This document shows, piece after piece, positions 17,991-26,854 of a DNA stretch of 64,000 nucleotides (position 1 is its first letter; the number at the start of each line of letters is the position of its first letter). The DNA is from Tardiphaga sp052076105. GTDB taxonomy: Bacteria > Pseudomonadota > Alphaproteobacteria > Rhizobiales > Xanthobacteraceae. Below the pieces are notes generated by a model that worked only from the letters and a program-made list of their open reading frames with translations, made no database searches and had not been told where the DNA came from. The DNA is taken from NCBI RefSeq assembly GCF_052076105.1, contig NZ_CP197245.1, forward strand, positions 3,286,001 through 3,350,000, in the 5' to 3' direction. The position numbers and the translations under genes were made by a program.

Positions 17991-18126
17991 TATTCCCCCG
18001 GTGATATCAGCCATTGAACTGGCGGAGTTTGTTGAGTTGACTATGTGTCATGTTGCAGATCGGAGCAACGCCTCGCGGCTGCCCGCGACATTGTGCCAAT
18101 CATTTGCCGATCACCTGGATGCTCAC

Positions 18127-18591
18127 ATGGCCCGCAAGATACCCCGCCTCTTCACCGTCGGTTACGAGCAGACGCCCGCGAAAGCGGTGCTCGACGAATT
18201 GCAAAATGCCGGCGTCAAGCTGCTGGTCGATGTGCGTGCCGTCGCCGCGTCGCGGCGGCCGGGCTTCTCCAAGAACCAGCTCGCCGCCGGCCTAGACGAA
18301 CGCGGCATCGGTTACATCCATCTGCGCGGGTTGGGCACGCCCAAAGACGGCCGCGAAGCTGCACGCAGCGGCAAGATCGCAGCGCTCGAGAAAATCTATA
18401 TGGCTCATCTCAAGACACCGCAGGCACGGGAGGAAATGGATGAGCTGGCGGCGCTGGTGACGAAGTCCGGACCGGTCTGCATCCTCTGCTACGAGCGCGA
18501 CCACGAACACTGCCATCGGCGCTGGATCGCCGAGATCATCGAGGAGCGCGAAGGCGCCAAGATTCAGAACCTGCTGCCGTCGCAGCTTTGA
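18127..18591 (+). CDS. DUF488 family protein
   Basis: 154 residues from ATG 18127. It opens with IPRLFTVGYEQTP, has DVRAVAASRRPGFSK, and closes with CYERDHEHCHRRWIAEII, the conserved C-x-E-x-D-x(3)-C-H-R signature of DUF488. The Cys/His/Asp cluster suggests a catalytic or metal site, but no activity is established. A longer frame from 17980 would overlap the divergent TctC start and adds nothing conserved. The Shine-Dalgarno is weak (GGATG). Confidence 0.88.
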   Translation: MARKIPRLFTVGYEQTPAKAVLDELQNAGVKLLVDVRAVAASRRPGFSKNQLAAGLDERGIGYIHLRGLGTPKDGREAARSGKIAALEKIYMAHLKTPQAREEMDELAALVTKSGPVCILCYERDHEHCHRRWIAEIIEEREGAKIQNLLPSQL

Positions 18592-18631
18592 AGCCGCGGC
18601 AGCTCATCAGCAAAATTTCTCCCTCACCGAG

Positions 18632-18661
18632 TTATCCACACTGGACATCAGCCTATCCACA
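18632..18661. promoter_or_regulatory. Two DnaA-box sequences upstream of bcsS
   Basis: TTATCCACA (18632-18640) is the exact consensus DnaA box and CTATCCACA (18653-18661) differs by one base. They are in the same orientation, 21 bp apart, in an AT-richer spacer 62-91 nt before the bcsS start. Binding by DnaA is inferred from the consensus only. Confidence 0.55.
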
Positions 18662-18722
18662 GAATAATCTACCTTAAGTTGCATTTTACGGTTGTGTTTC
18701 TGTTGCGTTGGGTGGGGGCTCG

Positions 18723-19580
18723 ATGCGTTGGGGACTGGCGTTACGCGCATTATGCGTTGCGGCGGCCGCATACTCCTGCGGCTTGGTTTTAACTCGGGAT
18801 GCCTCGGCTCAGGATGTCGGCGAGATCGATGCCGCGATCGAGCCGGCATCCGGCTCATCCAGCTTCTGGTCGCCTCTGTTGGACACGCGTATCAAAAAAC
18901 GGCGCGCCTTCGATTTTCTCTCTGGAGGCATGCCAGACCGTCTGATGTATTTCGGTGGCGTCGACGCGTCGCATTGGAGCCTCGGTGCCTATGGTGGCCT
19001 GCAATGGGCCCCCACCGGCCTGAACAAGGATGGCTTCATCCTGCGCTTCTTTCTGTCGGAAAACCTCGAGCGCTATACGACAGGCACGCGCTCCGACTAC
19101 ACCCAGATCAGCCGCGCAGCGATCCTGCCGGGCTACCTCATCCGAAGCGGCAATCTGGAAGTTCAGCTATTGGCTGGCCTCGATATGGAAGCCGACTATT
19201 TCTACCACGATCAGCACCGCTCCCGGCTTCGTGCGATGCTCGGCGCGCGGGGCACGATGGATGTCTGGTGGGAGCCGACACGCGAGCTGATGCTGCAATA
19301 TGCCCTCTCAGGCACGACCATCGACACCGGCTATACCACGCGTATTGCGGCCGGCTGGCGCCTGTTCGATTTGTTCTGGATCGGCCCGGAGGCCGCACTG
19401 TCGAACGACTATTTCAGCCAACAGACCCGGATCGGCGGCCATCTGACTGGCTTGCGCACCGGCTCCTACGAATGGTCGTTCGCCGCGGGACATGTGCGGG
19501 ACAATTTCGAGCGCCAGGGAGTCTATGCGCGCTTCGGCATGGTCATGCGACCGCCTCGCGCGCCATTCTTCGAGAACTGA
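18723..19580 (+). CDS. bcsS: Cellulose biosynthesis protein BcsS family
   Basis: 285 residues from ATG 18723 (GGGGG 5 nt upstream). A signal peptide ends near RDASA. The mature protein looks like an outer-membrane beta barrel: alternating segments such as YFGGVDASHWSLGAYGGLQWAP, DGFILRFFLS and the C-terminal VYARFGMVMRPPR. BcsS is an accessory protein found with rhizobial cellulose genes; here no bcsA/B/C is nearby, so the copy is unlinked and its link to cellulose is by family only. Preceded by two DnaA boxes. Confidence 0.82.
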   Translation: MRWGLALRALCVAAAAYSCGLVLTRDASAQDVGEIDAAIEPASGSSSFWSPLLDTRIKKRRAFDFLSGGMPDRLMYFGGVDASHWSLGAYGGLQWAPTGLNKDGFILRFFLSENLERYTTGTRSDYTQISRAAILPGYLIRSGNLEVQLLAGLDMEADYFYHDQHRSRLRAMLGARGTMDVWWEPTRELMLQYALSGTTIDTGYTTRIAAGWRLFDLFWIGPEAALSNDYFSQQTRIGGHLTGLRTGSYEWSFAAGHVRDNFERQGVYARFGMVMRPPRAPFFEN

Positions 19581-19632
19581 CATCGACTGAATCACCCAGG
19601 ATATCGGATCTCCTACAGTTTATCTTAACCGC

Positions 19633-20793
19633 TCAATCCAGCGTGCGACGGAAGCGGCTCACTGCGATGGTCATTGCCAGCAGCATCAGCGCAACCAGCG
19701 CGATTGCGTCGTAGCGGAGATTTTCCAGCGCCGCCCCCTTCAGCATGATGGCGCGGACGATCCGTATATAATGCGTCAGCGGCAGGCCCTCGCCGATATA
19801 CTGCGCCCATACCGGCATGCCGGCGAATGGAAACATGAAGCCGGACAAAAGGATGCTGGGCAGGAAGAACATCATCGACAGCTGCATGGCCTGCAACTGG
19901 TTCTGCACGATGGTGGAGAACGTGTAGCCGATCGACAAGTTGGTGGTGATAAACAGCGTGCTCAGCAGCGCCAGCAGCAGCAAGCTACCCTGCACCGGCA
20001 CGCCGAACAGCAGGACACCGATGCCGATGATCAGTGTCGCCTGGATGAATCCCACCAGCACGTAGGGCACGATCTTGCCTAGCATCACCTCCACCGGGGT
20101 GATCGGCATCGACAGCAGGTTTTCCATGGTACCGCGCTCGATCTCGCGGGTTACCGACAGCGCGGTGAAAATCAGCATCGTCATGGTCAGGATGGTGCCC
20201 ACCAACCCAGGCACAATATTGAGCCGCGACGATGCAGCAGGATTGTAGCGCGCATGCGCCCGGATCTCGAACGGCAGCGATGGAGGATCGCCGACGAACA
20301 GGTCGTGCTGCAAGGCCGTCTGCATGAGGGTGCCGAGCGCGCCCAGTGCCGAGCCTGCCGCCACAGGATCGGTGGCATCGGCGGCGACCAGCAAAGCGGG
20401 ACGGTCGCCACGCCGCACCGCTCGCTCGAAGCCGCGCGGGATCTCCACGCCAAACAGCACTTTACCCGACAGCAACAGGCTGTCGAACTCGGCCACCGAA
20501 TGCACCTCGTGGGTAAAGTGAAAATACGAGGTGTTCTCCAGCGCCTTGAGAATCGAGCGGCCGAGATCGCTATCCTCCTGCAACAGCACCCCAGTCGGAA
20601 GGTGGCGCGGCGTGGTATTGATGGCATAGCCGAACAGCAAGAGCTGCATCACCGGGAGCATCACGATCATGGCGAATGAGACCCGGTCGCGACGTAGCTG
20701 AATGAACTCTTTCACCAGCATGGCGTAGCAGCGCCGCCAGAAGCCGAACGGCCGTTCTTTGACCTCCCGGTCCGGTCCCTCCACGGCGTTCAC
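19633..20793 (-). CDS. ABC-2 type efflux permease
   Basis: 386 residues, a YhhJ/YbhR-type ABC-2 permease: one N-terminal helix (VSFAMIVMLPVMQLLLFGYA), a periplasmic loop of ~140 residues, then five helices (~180-380) with MENLLSMPITPVEVMLGK between. It works with the ATPase encoded just upstream (4-bp overlap) and the HlyD-type adaptor to export hydrophobic compounds. A partner outer-membrane channel is not in the operon. Last gene of the TetR-led operon. Confidence 0.92.
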   Translation of the reverse strand: MNAVEGPDREVKERPFGFWRRCYAMLVKEFIQLRRDRVSFAMIVMLPVMQLLLFGYAINTTPRHLPTGVLLQEDSDLGRSILKALENTSYFHFTHEVHSVAEFDSLLLSGKVLFGVEIPRGFERAVRRGDRPALLVAADATDPVAAGSALGALGTLMQTALQHDLFVGDPPSLPFEIRAHARYNPAASSRLNIVPGLVGTILTMTMLIFTALSVTREIERGTMENLLSMPITPVEVMLGKIVPYVLVGFIQATLIIGIGVLLFGVPVQGSLLLLALLSTLFITTNLSIGYTFSTIVQNQLQAMQLSMMFFLPSILLSGFMFPFAGMPVWAQYIGEGLPLTHYIRIVRAIMLKGAALENLRYDAIALVALMLLAMTIAVSRFRRTLD

Positions 20794-21734
20794 TGGAAGT
20801 TGTCCTTGGCGCGCGTCATCAGATCGATGAACACGTCCTCGAGCGACGGCGCGCCATGCTGCCAGTGCTGTCCCGACCGATCGCGATACGACGAAACGGT
20901 AGCTTCAAGGGCAGCATGATCGCGCCCGGAAACGTGTAGGCTGGTGCCGAACGGCGCCACCATGTCGACGCCGGGCTTGTCGGCGAGGTCGGCCGCAAGC
21001 CCATTGAGATCCGCGCCGGTAACAGTCCAGGTCGCCAGCGACGATGCCGCAATCACCTGTTCGACGGTGCCGTGCGCCAGCAAATGTCCATAGGCGATGT
21101 AAGCAATCTCATGGCAGCGCTCGGCCTCATCCATGTAATGGGTCGAGACCAGCACAGTCAGCCCCTGCGCGGCCAGCGCGTGAATTTCGTTCCAGAAGTC
21201 GCGCCGCGCTTTCGGATCGACGCCCGCGGTGGGCTCGTCGAGCAACAGCACTTGCGGATTCGGCAACGTGCAAGCACCCAGCGCCAGGCGCTGCTTCCAG
21301 CCGCCGGATAATTCCCCAGCGAGTTGCTCTTCGCGGCCACTCAGTCCGAGCCGCGCGATCATGTCACGCACCGCCTTGCGCGGATCGCGCACGCCATACA
21401 GCCTGGCTACGAATTCCAGATTTTCGCGCACGGACAAATCCTGATACAGACTGAAGCGCTGGGTCATGTAGCCAACCCGGCGCTTGATCTTGTCGGCATC
21501 GCGCAGGATATCGAAGCCAAGGCATGTGCCCGTTCCGCTGTCCGGCGTCAGCAGGCCACACAGCATGCGGATCGTGGTGGTCTTGCCGGAGCCGTTGGGA
21601 CCGAGGAAGCCGTAGATGGTACCGCGCTTCACCTGCATCGACAGGTCATGCACCACCTCGCGGCCGTTGAACGACTTCGACAGGCCCTTCACTTCGATGG
21701 CAATGTCGGACGCGGCGATGGAGACCGCGGTCAT
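20790..21734 (-). CDS. ABC transporter ATP-binding protein (efflux)
   Basis: 314 residues with one complete nucleotide-binding domain: Walker A GPNGSGKTT (~45-53), Q-loop MTQRFSLY, signature LSGGWKQRLALG (atypical W where Q/E is usual), Walker B VLLLDEPTAGVDP and the H-loop STHYMDEAE. The C-terminal ~80 residues resemble the regulatory extension of YhhH/CcmA-like drug exporters. Four-bp overlaps at both ends show tight coupling with the adaptor and permease. It powers export. Confidence 0.93.
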   Translation of the reverse strand: MTAVSIAASDIAIEVKGLSKSFNGREVVHDLSMQVKRGTIYGFLGPNGSGKTTTIRMLCGLLTPDSGTGTCLGFDILRDADKIKRRVGYMTQRFSLYQDLSVRENLEFVARLYGVRDPRKAVRDMIARLGLSGREEQLAGELSGGWKQRLALGACTLPNPQVLLLDEPTAGVDPKARRDFWNEIHALAAQGLTVLVSTHYMDEAERCHEIAYIAYGHLLAHGTVEQVIAASSLATWTVTGADLNGLAADLADKPGVDMVAPFGTSLHVSGRDHAALEATVSSYRDRSGQHWQHGAPSLEDVFIDLMTRAKDNFQ

Positions 21735-22519
21735 CGCGACGTCGCCACGGGAATAGGCGCATGGGCGAACACGCTGACCGGCTGGCCAACACGAACGCTC
21801 GCCGGCTTGTTGGGCCGTGCCTGCACCAGATAGACGAGCTTGTTGCGTTCATCGAGACTGTAGATCACCGGCGGCGTATATTCCGCCGTGGTCGCGATGT
21901 AGTAGATCTTGGCCGTCAGATCCGCCGCGCAGTTGTCACAGGCGACGCGGACCTCGTCGCCGACGGCGAGCTTGGCCAGGTCGGTCTCCGGAACATAAAA
22001 GCGTATCTTCATATTGCCCGGCGGCAGGATCGACAGCACGGGCCGCTGCGCCGGCACCATCTCGCCCTCTCGGAAATAGATCTGCTGGATGGTACCGCTG
22101 ATCGGCGCGAAGGCATTGCGCCGCGTCAGCCGCGTTTGCGAGGTGTTTACCCGTGCCTCGGCGACGCGCAGCGCCGACACTGCCGCGTCTAGATTGGCCT
22201 GGGTGCCGGAGCCGGTCTTACTGAGCGACTGGGCGCGATCAAAGGTCTGTTTTGCGTTGGCCAGTGTGGCGTTGTTCTGGTTGAGATCGGCCTGCTGCAG
22301 ATCGTCGTCGACCGCATAGAGCGGAGCGCCGGCCTGCACCTCGTCGCCTTCGCGAATGTTGAGTTTGGTGACGCGCCCGGATTCGTCAGGGCTAACAAAG
22401 ATCATGTCGGCCTCGACCCAGCCCTGATAGCCGGGGTCCCTGCGCTCGTTGCAACCGGCAAGGGCCAGCATCAATGCCAGTATGCTGAACAAACGGCAGG
22501 TCTTGTGCGGCGACATCAT
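21731..22519 (-). CDS. HlyD-family membrane fusion lipoprotein
   Basis: 262 residues. The N-terminus has a lipobox-like LALAGC, so the adaptor is probably lipid-anchored in the periplasm rather than crossing the membrane. Then come a first biotinyl-lipoyl half (GWVEADMIFVSPDESGRV), a short alpha-hairpin (~70-125, ADLNQNNATLANAKQTFDRAQ shortened as QQADLNQNNATLANAK), the second lipoyl half (AFAPISGTIQQIYFREGE) and beta-barrel. It bridges the ABC pump to an outer channel. Overlaps its neighbours by 4 bp on each side. Confidence 0.92.
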   Translation of the reverse strand: MMSPHKTCRLFSILALMLALAGCNERRDPGYQGWVEADMIFVSPDESGRVTKLNIREGDEVQAGAPLYAVDDDLQQADLNQNNATLANAKQTFDRAQSLSKTGSGTQANLDAAVSALRVAEARVNTSQTRLTRRNAFAPISGTIQQIYFREGEMVPAQRPVLSILPPGNMKIRFYVPETDLAKLAVGDEVRVACDNCAADLTAKIYYIATTAEYTPPVIYSLDERNKLVYLVQARPNKPASVRVGQPVSVFAHAPIPVATSR

Positions 22520-23250
22520 ACCGTTCTCCGTTCGCCGAAGATCAGATCGATATGAGCCTGCAACATCGCCATGGCGTCGAGCGGCGCCAGCCGGGCAAAC
22601 AACCCTTGCCAGATCACCGCGACCATGGCCGGAGCCACGAGAAGCTGCGGAAACTGCAGCAGCGCGGGATTGCGAATCTCGCCGCGCGCGATGCCGTATT
22701 CGATCATTTGCCGCATGCCAGCCATCCCCCGTTCCACCACTTCGCGGTAGTAGAATTCCGACAATGATGGAAAGCGCGCGCCCTCCGCTATGATCAGGCG
22801 CAAAATGTCGCCGCGCCGGGTTTGCACGACGTCGCGCACAAAGCTTTCGGCGAAGCCTTCCATCATGGCGCGGGCCGAGCCGCCCGCGACCGGCGGCGCG
22901 CTCATCCGGCTGATCAGCGGGCCGAGCGCGCTGCGCACCAGTTCCTGGAACAGCGCCTCCTTGTCAGTGAAGTAGAGATAGATCGTGCCCTTGGCGACGC
23001 CGGCGCGTTTCGCCACGTCGTCGAGCCGGGTGCCGGCAAAGCCGCGGGCAACGAATTCGTCGAGCCCGGCAGCGATAATCGCCGCCCGCCGCTCCTCCGC
23101 TTTGGCTTCGCGTTTCGATGGCGGCTTCGACGTGGCAAGTTTCGGTATTGCCGTTCTGGCTGGCTTGGCGACAGCCCCCTTCACGCCGCCTCGGCCAGTG
23201 GCCGCACGGGCTAATCGCACCGTCTTCGGTTTCGGTTCGGATGTGCTCAT
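22516..23250 (-). CDS. TetR/AcrR family repressor of the efflux operon
   Basis: 244 residues. A basic Ala/Lys-rich N-terminal tail (~1-50) leads to the TetR HTH (AGLDEFVARGFAGTRLDDVAKRAGVAKGTIYLYFTDKEALF region; core GVAKGTIYLYFTDKEALF, ~82-99) and a C-terminal ligand domain of the AefR/TetR_C type (~130-244). It leads the four-gene operon with its HlyD, ATPase and permease genes and sits directly after the perfect palindrome at 23257-23282, so autorepression relieved by an exported ligand is likely. Confidence 0.93.
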   Translation of the reverse strand: MSTSEPKPKTVRLARAATGRGGVKGAVAKPARTAIPKLATSKPPSKREAKAEERRAAIIAAGLDEFVARGFAGTRLDDVAKRAGVAKGTIYLYFTDKEALFQELVRSALGPLISRMSAPPVAGGSARAMMEGFAESFVRDVVQTRRGDILRLIIAEGARFPSLSEFYYREVVERGMAGMRQMIEYGIARGEIRNPALLQFPQLLVAPAMVAVIWQGLFARLAPLDAMAMLQAHIDLIFGERRTV

Positions 23251-23256
23251 TAGTAT

Positions 23257-23282
23257 AATATGACTGACCAGTCAGTCATATT
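23257..23282. promoter_or_regulatory. Perfect 26-bp TetR operator
   Basis: AATATGACTGAC and GTCAGTCATATT are exact inverted repeats around a central CA, 6 bp before the TetR start codon. The TGACTGACNNGTCAGTCA core is typical of TetR/AcrR operators, and the site overlaps the probable promoter. Confidence 0.9.
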
Positions 23283-23395
23283 CAAGACCTTTCGAACGAT
23301 TCGGCAACCACACGCTTGGTGGCTAGGTGAGGTGCCGGACCACGCGTGGCGCTGTTGCATAGCCCCGTTCTTCGAGAAACTGATCGGGAAGCAGC

Positions 23396-24715
23396 TCAGC
23401 CGAGCCGCCAGATCGCCTGCGGCAGATCATAGCCGCGGATCGGCACATCGCCGAGCAGCTCCGCATCGCTGCAGGTGTCGCCCAGGGCGTCGCGTATGGA
23501 AGCAGAGATCAGTAATTGCGAGCCGAACTGTTTGTTGAGCGCCTCAAGCCGGGCCGCGAAATTCACGGTATCGCCGATGACTGTGTACTCCTTGCGGCGC
23601 GGGGAGCCAACGTTGCCGGCAATGACGGTGCCGATATGCAGCCCGATGCCAATACGCAGCGGCCATTCACTGCCCTGATTGCTTTTCTCGACAGCTATGA
23701 GCATCTCGCGTGCTGCCTGCACGGCGCAATGCGCCGCATTCGGATCCTCAATGGGCGCTCCGAACAGTGCGAGAAATCCGTCACCGAGAAATTTGTTCAC
23801 GATCCCGGAATGTCGATCCAGTACATCGACCAGCAATGCAAACGTCGCGTCGAGCCTCTCCACCACCTGGCGCGGCGAATGCACACGGGTCGCCGCGGTG
23901 AAGTTACGGATATCGACGAACATCACCGCGACCTGACGCATCTCGGTTGTGGAGCTCGTTCCCGACGCCAGCAACTGTTCCACCACCTGCGGCGAGACAT
24001 GCTGACCGAACAGATTGGTGACACGATCGCGCGCCGAAGTTGCCGCAATGCTCGCCTCGAACTGGCGACGGAGCTGCAAGCCGACCGCGCCTGCAAGAAT
24101 ACCGCAGAGCAGGACCATGGCGCTGCGGATGAGCTGAAACGCAAAATCCGGTGCGGGTTCCGAGGCGAATTGCACCGGATGATACAGCATGGCCATCGCG
24201 AGCATCTGGGCGGCCGCGACAAAGCCGGTAAACGTCGACAGCCAGAAATCGAGCCGAAGCGTGGATAGAATGATGAAGATGAAATAGGACAACGGCGCCG
24301 CAAATGCCAACGCCCCCGCCGGCCCCATCCAGCCCATATGGAGATGCAGTGCGGCCGTCGGAATGCTGGTCTCGATGAGCGCACTCAGATAGCGCCGCCC
24401 ATGCGCAATATCCTGCCCTGCAGCGATGCGCTGATTGACCTTATAAAGAACGAAGAACTCGAACAGCAGCAGCGGGACCGTGATCATAAACGACGATGCG
24501 AGATCGAACTTGCCATTGGATATGCGCGCGAAGCTCGACGGCGCCAGCAGATAGGCAACGGACAGCGACAGCGTCACGATCACCACGGTAGCGATCACCG
24601 TCTTGACCCGCAGCCGCTCGGTCAACAGCATCTCGCGGCTCAGCGCCTTCCGAAACTCCCGAACGGACTGATCGGCGTCGGCGGGCTTCAAAAGTGTCCG
24701 GAAAAATTGAATCAT
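23396..24715 (-). CDS. Membrane-bound class III adenylate/guanylate cyclase
   Basis: 439 residues. Six hydrophobic helices in the first ~215 residues form a membrane sensor; a short linker (RDRVTNLFGQHVSPQVVEQL) precedes the class III cyclase domain (~250-435). Both metal Asp are present (VMFVDIRNFT and KFLGDGFLALFG), as are GLHIGTVIAGN and the transition-state Asn-Arg helix DTVNFAARLEAL. It should make cAMP from ATP; the residue set fits adenylate rather than guanylate cyclase. Cytoplasmic catalysis, signal unknown. Confidence 0.92.
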   Translation of the reverse strand: MIQFFRTLLKPADADQSVREFRKALSREMLLTERLRVKTVIATVVIVTLSLSVAYLLAPSSFARISNGKFDLASSFMITVPLLLFEFFVLYKVNQRIAAGQDIAHGRRYLSALIETSIPTAALHLHMGWMGPAGALAFAAPLSYFIFIILSTLRLDFWLSTFTGFVAAAQMLAMAMLYHPVQFASEPAPDFAFQLIRSAMVLLCGILAGAVGLQLRRQFEASIAATSARDRVTNLFGQHVSPQVVEQLLASGTSSTTEMRQVAVMFVDIRNFTAATRVHSPRQVVERLDATFALLVDVLDRHSGIVNKFLGDGFLALFGAPIEDPNAAHCAVQAAREMLIAVEKSNQGSEWPLRIGIGLHIGTVIAGNVGSPRRKEYTVIGDTVNFAARLEALNKQFGSQLLISASIRDALGDTCSDAELLGDVPIRGYDLPQAIWRLG

Positions 24716-24768
24716 TGCAGCAGTCTAGCCGCCGCAGGCGCATTGAACGAGATATTTGTCGGGGAGCT

Positions 24769-25149
24769 CTAGCCCTTGGCGTCGCAGGCCCAGGCGCGGA
24801 TGACGCATTCCTTACCACCGTAGTCGTAGCATTTCTTGGTCGCTTGATTCAGCGAGCTGGAAATGCGCGGCGCCACCGCATAGCCATGCGCGCCGCAGGG
24901 ATTCTTCATATCGACGGCGAAGGCCGCGCAGGCGCGCTTCATCGTCACCGTCGTGCATTCGCCTTTACACTGCTTTTTAGCGGCCGCCACCGCCGCCGCC
25001 TGCGCCGGATAGTCGAATGCCTGGCCATAGGCACCGCACTTGCCTACGGCGAGGGCACCAGCGGCTGAAGCCACATCCATGGCGCCCAAGCTCATCAACA
25101 AGGCAACGGCGAAAATCGCGCGACGACGCGCGGCAACAAACAGTGACAA
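24769..25149 (-). CDS. DUF4189 secreted Cys-rich protein
   Basis: 126 residues with a signal peptide (AIFAVALLMSLGAMDVASA). The mature part has seven or eight Cys, in ALAVGKCGAYGQAFDY, KKQCKGECTTV, RACAAFAVD and a final CVIRAWACD, the spacing of the DUF4189 domain, which is found in small exported proteins of unknown role. The Cys probably pair in disulfides in the periplasm. It stands alone between the cyclase and the molybdenum cluster. Confidence 0.85.
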   Translation of the reverse strand: MSLFVAARRRAIFAVALLMSLGAMDVASAAGALAVGKCGAYGQAFDYPAQAAAVAAAKKQCKGECTTVTMKRACAAFAVDMKNPCGAHGYAVAPRISSSLNQATKKCYDYGGKECVIRAWACDAKG

Positions 25150-25249
25150 TTTCCCCTCCCCCGAGGCCGATCGCGGCAGACGCTACAGGGAGGGCGTTTC
25201 AACTTGGTGAACAAATGTGAAATGCGGCGGCCCGCCGCATCCGGGATGC

Positions 25250-26854
25250 TCAGCCGCTCCGCGCGTCTTCCAGCGCCTGCGGTGTATCGATATCAAGGAA
25301 GGCGCCGTGACCTTCCACCGCCACATCGGCAACGGCTTCAGCGTGCTTCATGATCAGATGCCGGGCGCCGATATCGCCGTCCAGCGTCATCAACTCATTG
25401 AAGAAGCGCCGAGACCACAACACGGGATTACCGCGACGGCCCTCACTCACAGGGACGACGATGAGGTTGCCGCGATCCGGCGCGAAGGTCTCGATCAGGC
25501 GGTCGATCAACTGGGCATCGATCAGCGGCATGTCGCCGAGACAGACCACAGCTCCATTGGCAGCGGCCGGGACTGCCGCGATACCGGCTTTCACCGAACT
25601 GGCAAGGCCATCGGCAAAATCAGGGTTGTAGACGAAGGTGACTTTGAGTCCGGCCAGCGCCTTCTCGACCTCCGGCGCCTGATGACCTGTCACCACCGTT
25701 ACGCTCGACGCTTTCGATGCTATCGCCTGTTCGGCGACGATCCGGACCAATGCCTTGCCGCCCAGTTCGGCGAGCAGCTTGTTCGGCCCGCCCATCCGGG
25801 TCGAACGGCCGGCGGCCAGAATAACGGCGGCGACATTGCTGTTGCTATCGCTGCCGACGGCCACGCGTGGTTGCGGCCGGGTGACGATTTCCATCAGCAA
25901 ACCGCCGACGCCCATGCCGGTGAGATCGACGCGGGTGACCTTGAGGCCAGCCAGCAGCCGCATCAGCACCCAGTCGAAACCGTTTTCCACCGGCGAGCGC
26001 GCACAGCCCGGTGCGCCGAGCACCGGCACGTTGCCGGCCCGGCCGATCAGAAGGAGGTTGCCGGGATCGACCGGCATGCCGAAATGTTCGATGGCGCCGC
26101 CGATCTGTTCGATCGCAGACGGAATGACGTCGCGGCGGTCGGCAATGGCCGAAGCCCCGAACACGATCACCAGTTCGGCGCCTAGCCCGAGCAGTTCCTT
26201 GATTGTCTTCGCCAGCACTTTCTCGTCGTGCGGCACGCGGCGCTCGGCGATGATCTTCGCACCGGCAGGCGCAAGGCGCTCTTCGGTCACGCGCAGCGTC
26301 TTGTCGATCACCTTCGGCGACAGCCCCGGCAACAGTGTCGAGACGATGCCGACTTTCTTGACCGTGTAAGGCGCGATCCGCATTGCGCCGCCCGCGGCAG
26401 CCTGGACGGCCGCGTCACGCAGCGTACCGGCGACGCCGAACGGGATCAGCTTGACGGTCGCGATCATCTCACCTTCGACCACTGGCTTGTAGGCCGCCAG
26501 CGTCGCAAAGGTGATCGCTTCATCGACTGCATTGATGCGATCGACGATGGTGCGATCGACGACCAGCACGCCCGGAGTCCCCGCAAACAGATTGGCGCGG
26601 CCCGTGAAGGCTCGCTCGACGTTGACGCCCTCGCCCGCCACCGCCTGCGCGATACTGGCCGCAGCGACATCCTCGGACACGTCGCCCTCTTCCAGGCGCA
26701 CGACAACGACATCCTTGACGCCGGCGCTGGTCAGCGCAGCGACTTCATCGGGACCGATGGTCGTACCCTTCTTGAGAACGAGCGAACCCTGACGCAGCGT
26801 ATGGACGGTCACGCCGCCGAGTGCATCCGCCGGACTGGCGGGACCGAACTTCAT
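25250..26854 (-). CDS. Molybdopterin-binding / MobA-like nucleotidyltransferase fusion
   Basis: 534 residues in two parts. Residues ~1-335 are a MoeA/MogA-like molybdopterin-binding region (GTTIGPDEVAALTSAGVKDV near the start; IVFGASAIADRRDVIPSAIE). Residues ~340-534 are a MobA/MocA GT-A nucleotidyltransferase: AVILAAGRSTRMGGPNKLL, VVTGHQAPEVEKAL, CLGDMPLID. The fusion is a known arrangement beside Cox/XDH clusters and probably attaches CMP (MocA-like) or GMP to the Mo cofactor destined for a hydroxylase. It overlaps the XdhC gene by 4 bp and is the last gene of the cluster. Confidence 0.92.
   Translation of the reverse strand: MKFGPASPADALGGVTVHTLRQGSLVLKKGTTIGPDEVAALTSAGVKDVVVVRLEEGDVSEDVAAASIAQAVAGEGVNVERAFTGRANLFAGTPGVLVVDRTIVDRINAVDEAITFATLAAYKPVVEGEMIATVKLIPFGVAGTLRDAAVQAAAGGAMRIAPYTVKKVGIVSTLLPGLSPKVIDKTLRVTEERLAPAGAKIIAERRVPHDEKVLAKTIKELLGLGAELVIVFGASAIADRRDVIPSAIEQIGGAIEHFGMPVDPGNLLLIGRAGNVPVLGAPGCARSPVENGFDWVLMRLLAGLKVTRVDLTGMGVGGLLMEIVTRPQPRVAVGSDSNSNVAAVILAAGRSTRMGGPNKLLAELGGKALVRIVAEQAIASKASSVTVVTGHQAPEVEKALAGLKVTFVYNPDFADGLASSVKAGIAAVPAAANGAVVCLGDMPLIDAQLIDRLIETFAPDRGNLIVVPVSEGRRGNPVLWSRRFFNELMTLDGDIGARHLIMKHAEAVADVAVEGHGAFLDIDTPQALEDARSG

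Noticed and set aside
17019..18591. Toxin-antitoxin pair (DUF488 with neighbour)
   Set aside because: The neighbour is a TctC binding protein on the other strand; DUF488 has no known toxin role.
18600..18722. Replication origin because of the DnaA boxes
   Set aside because: Only two boxes, no AT-rich unwinding region and no origin-associated genes nearby.
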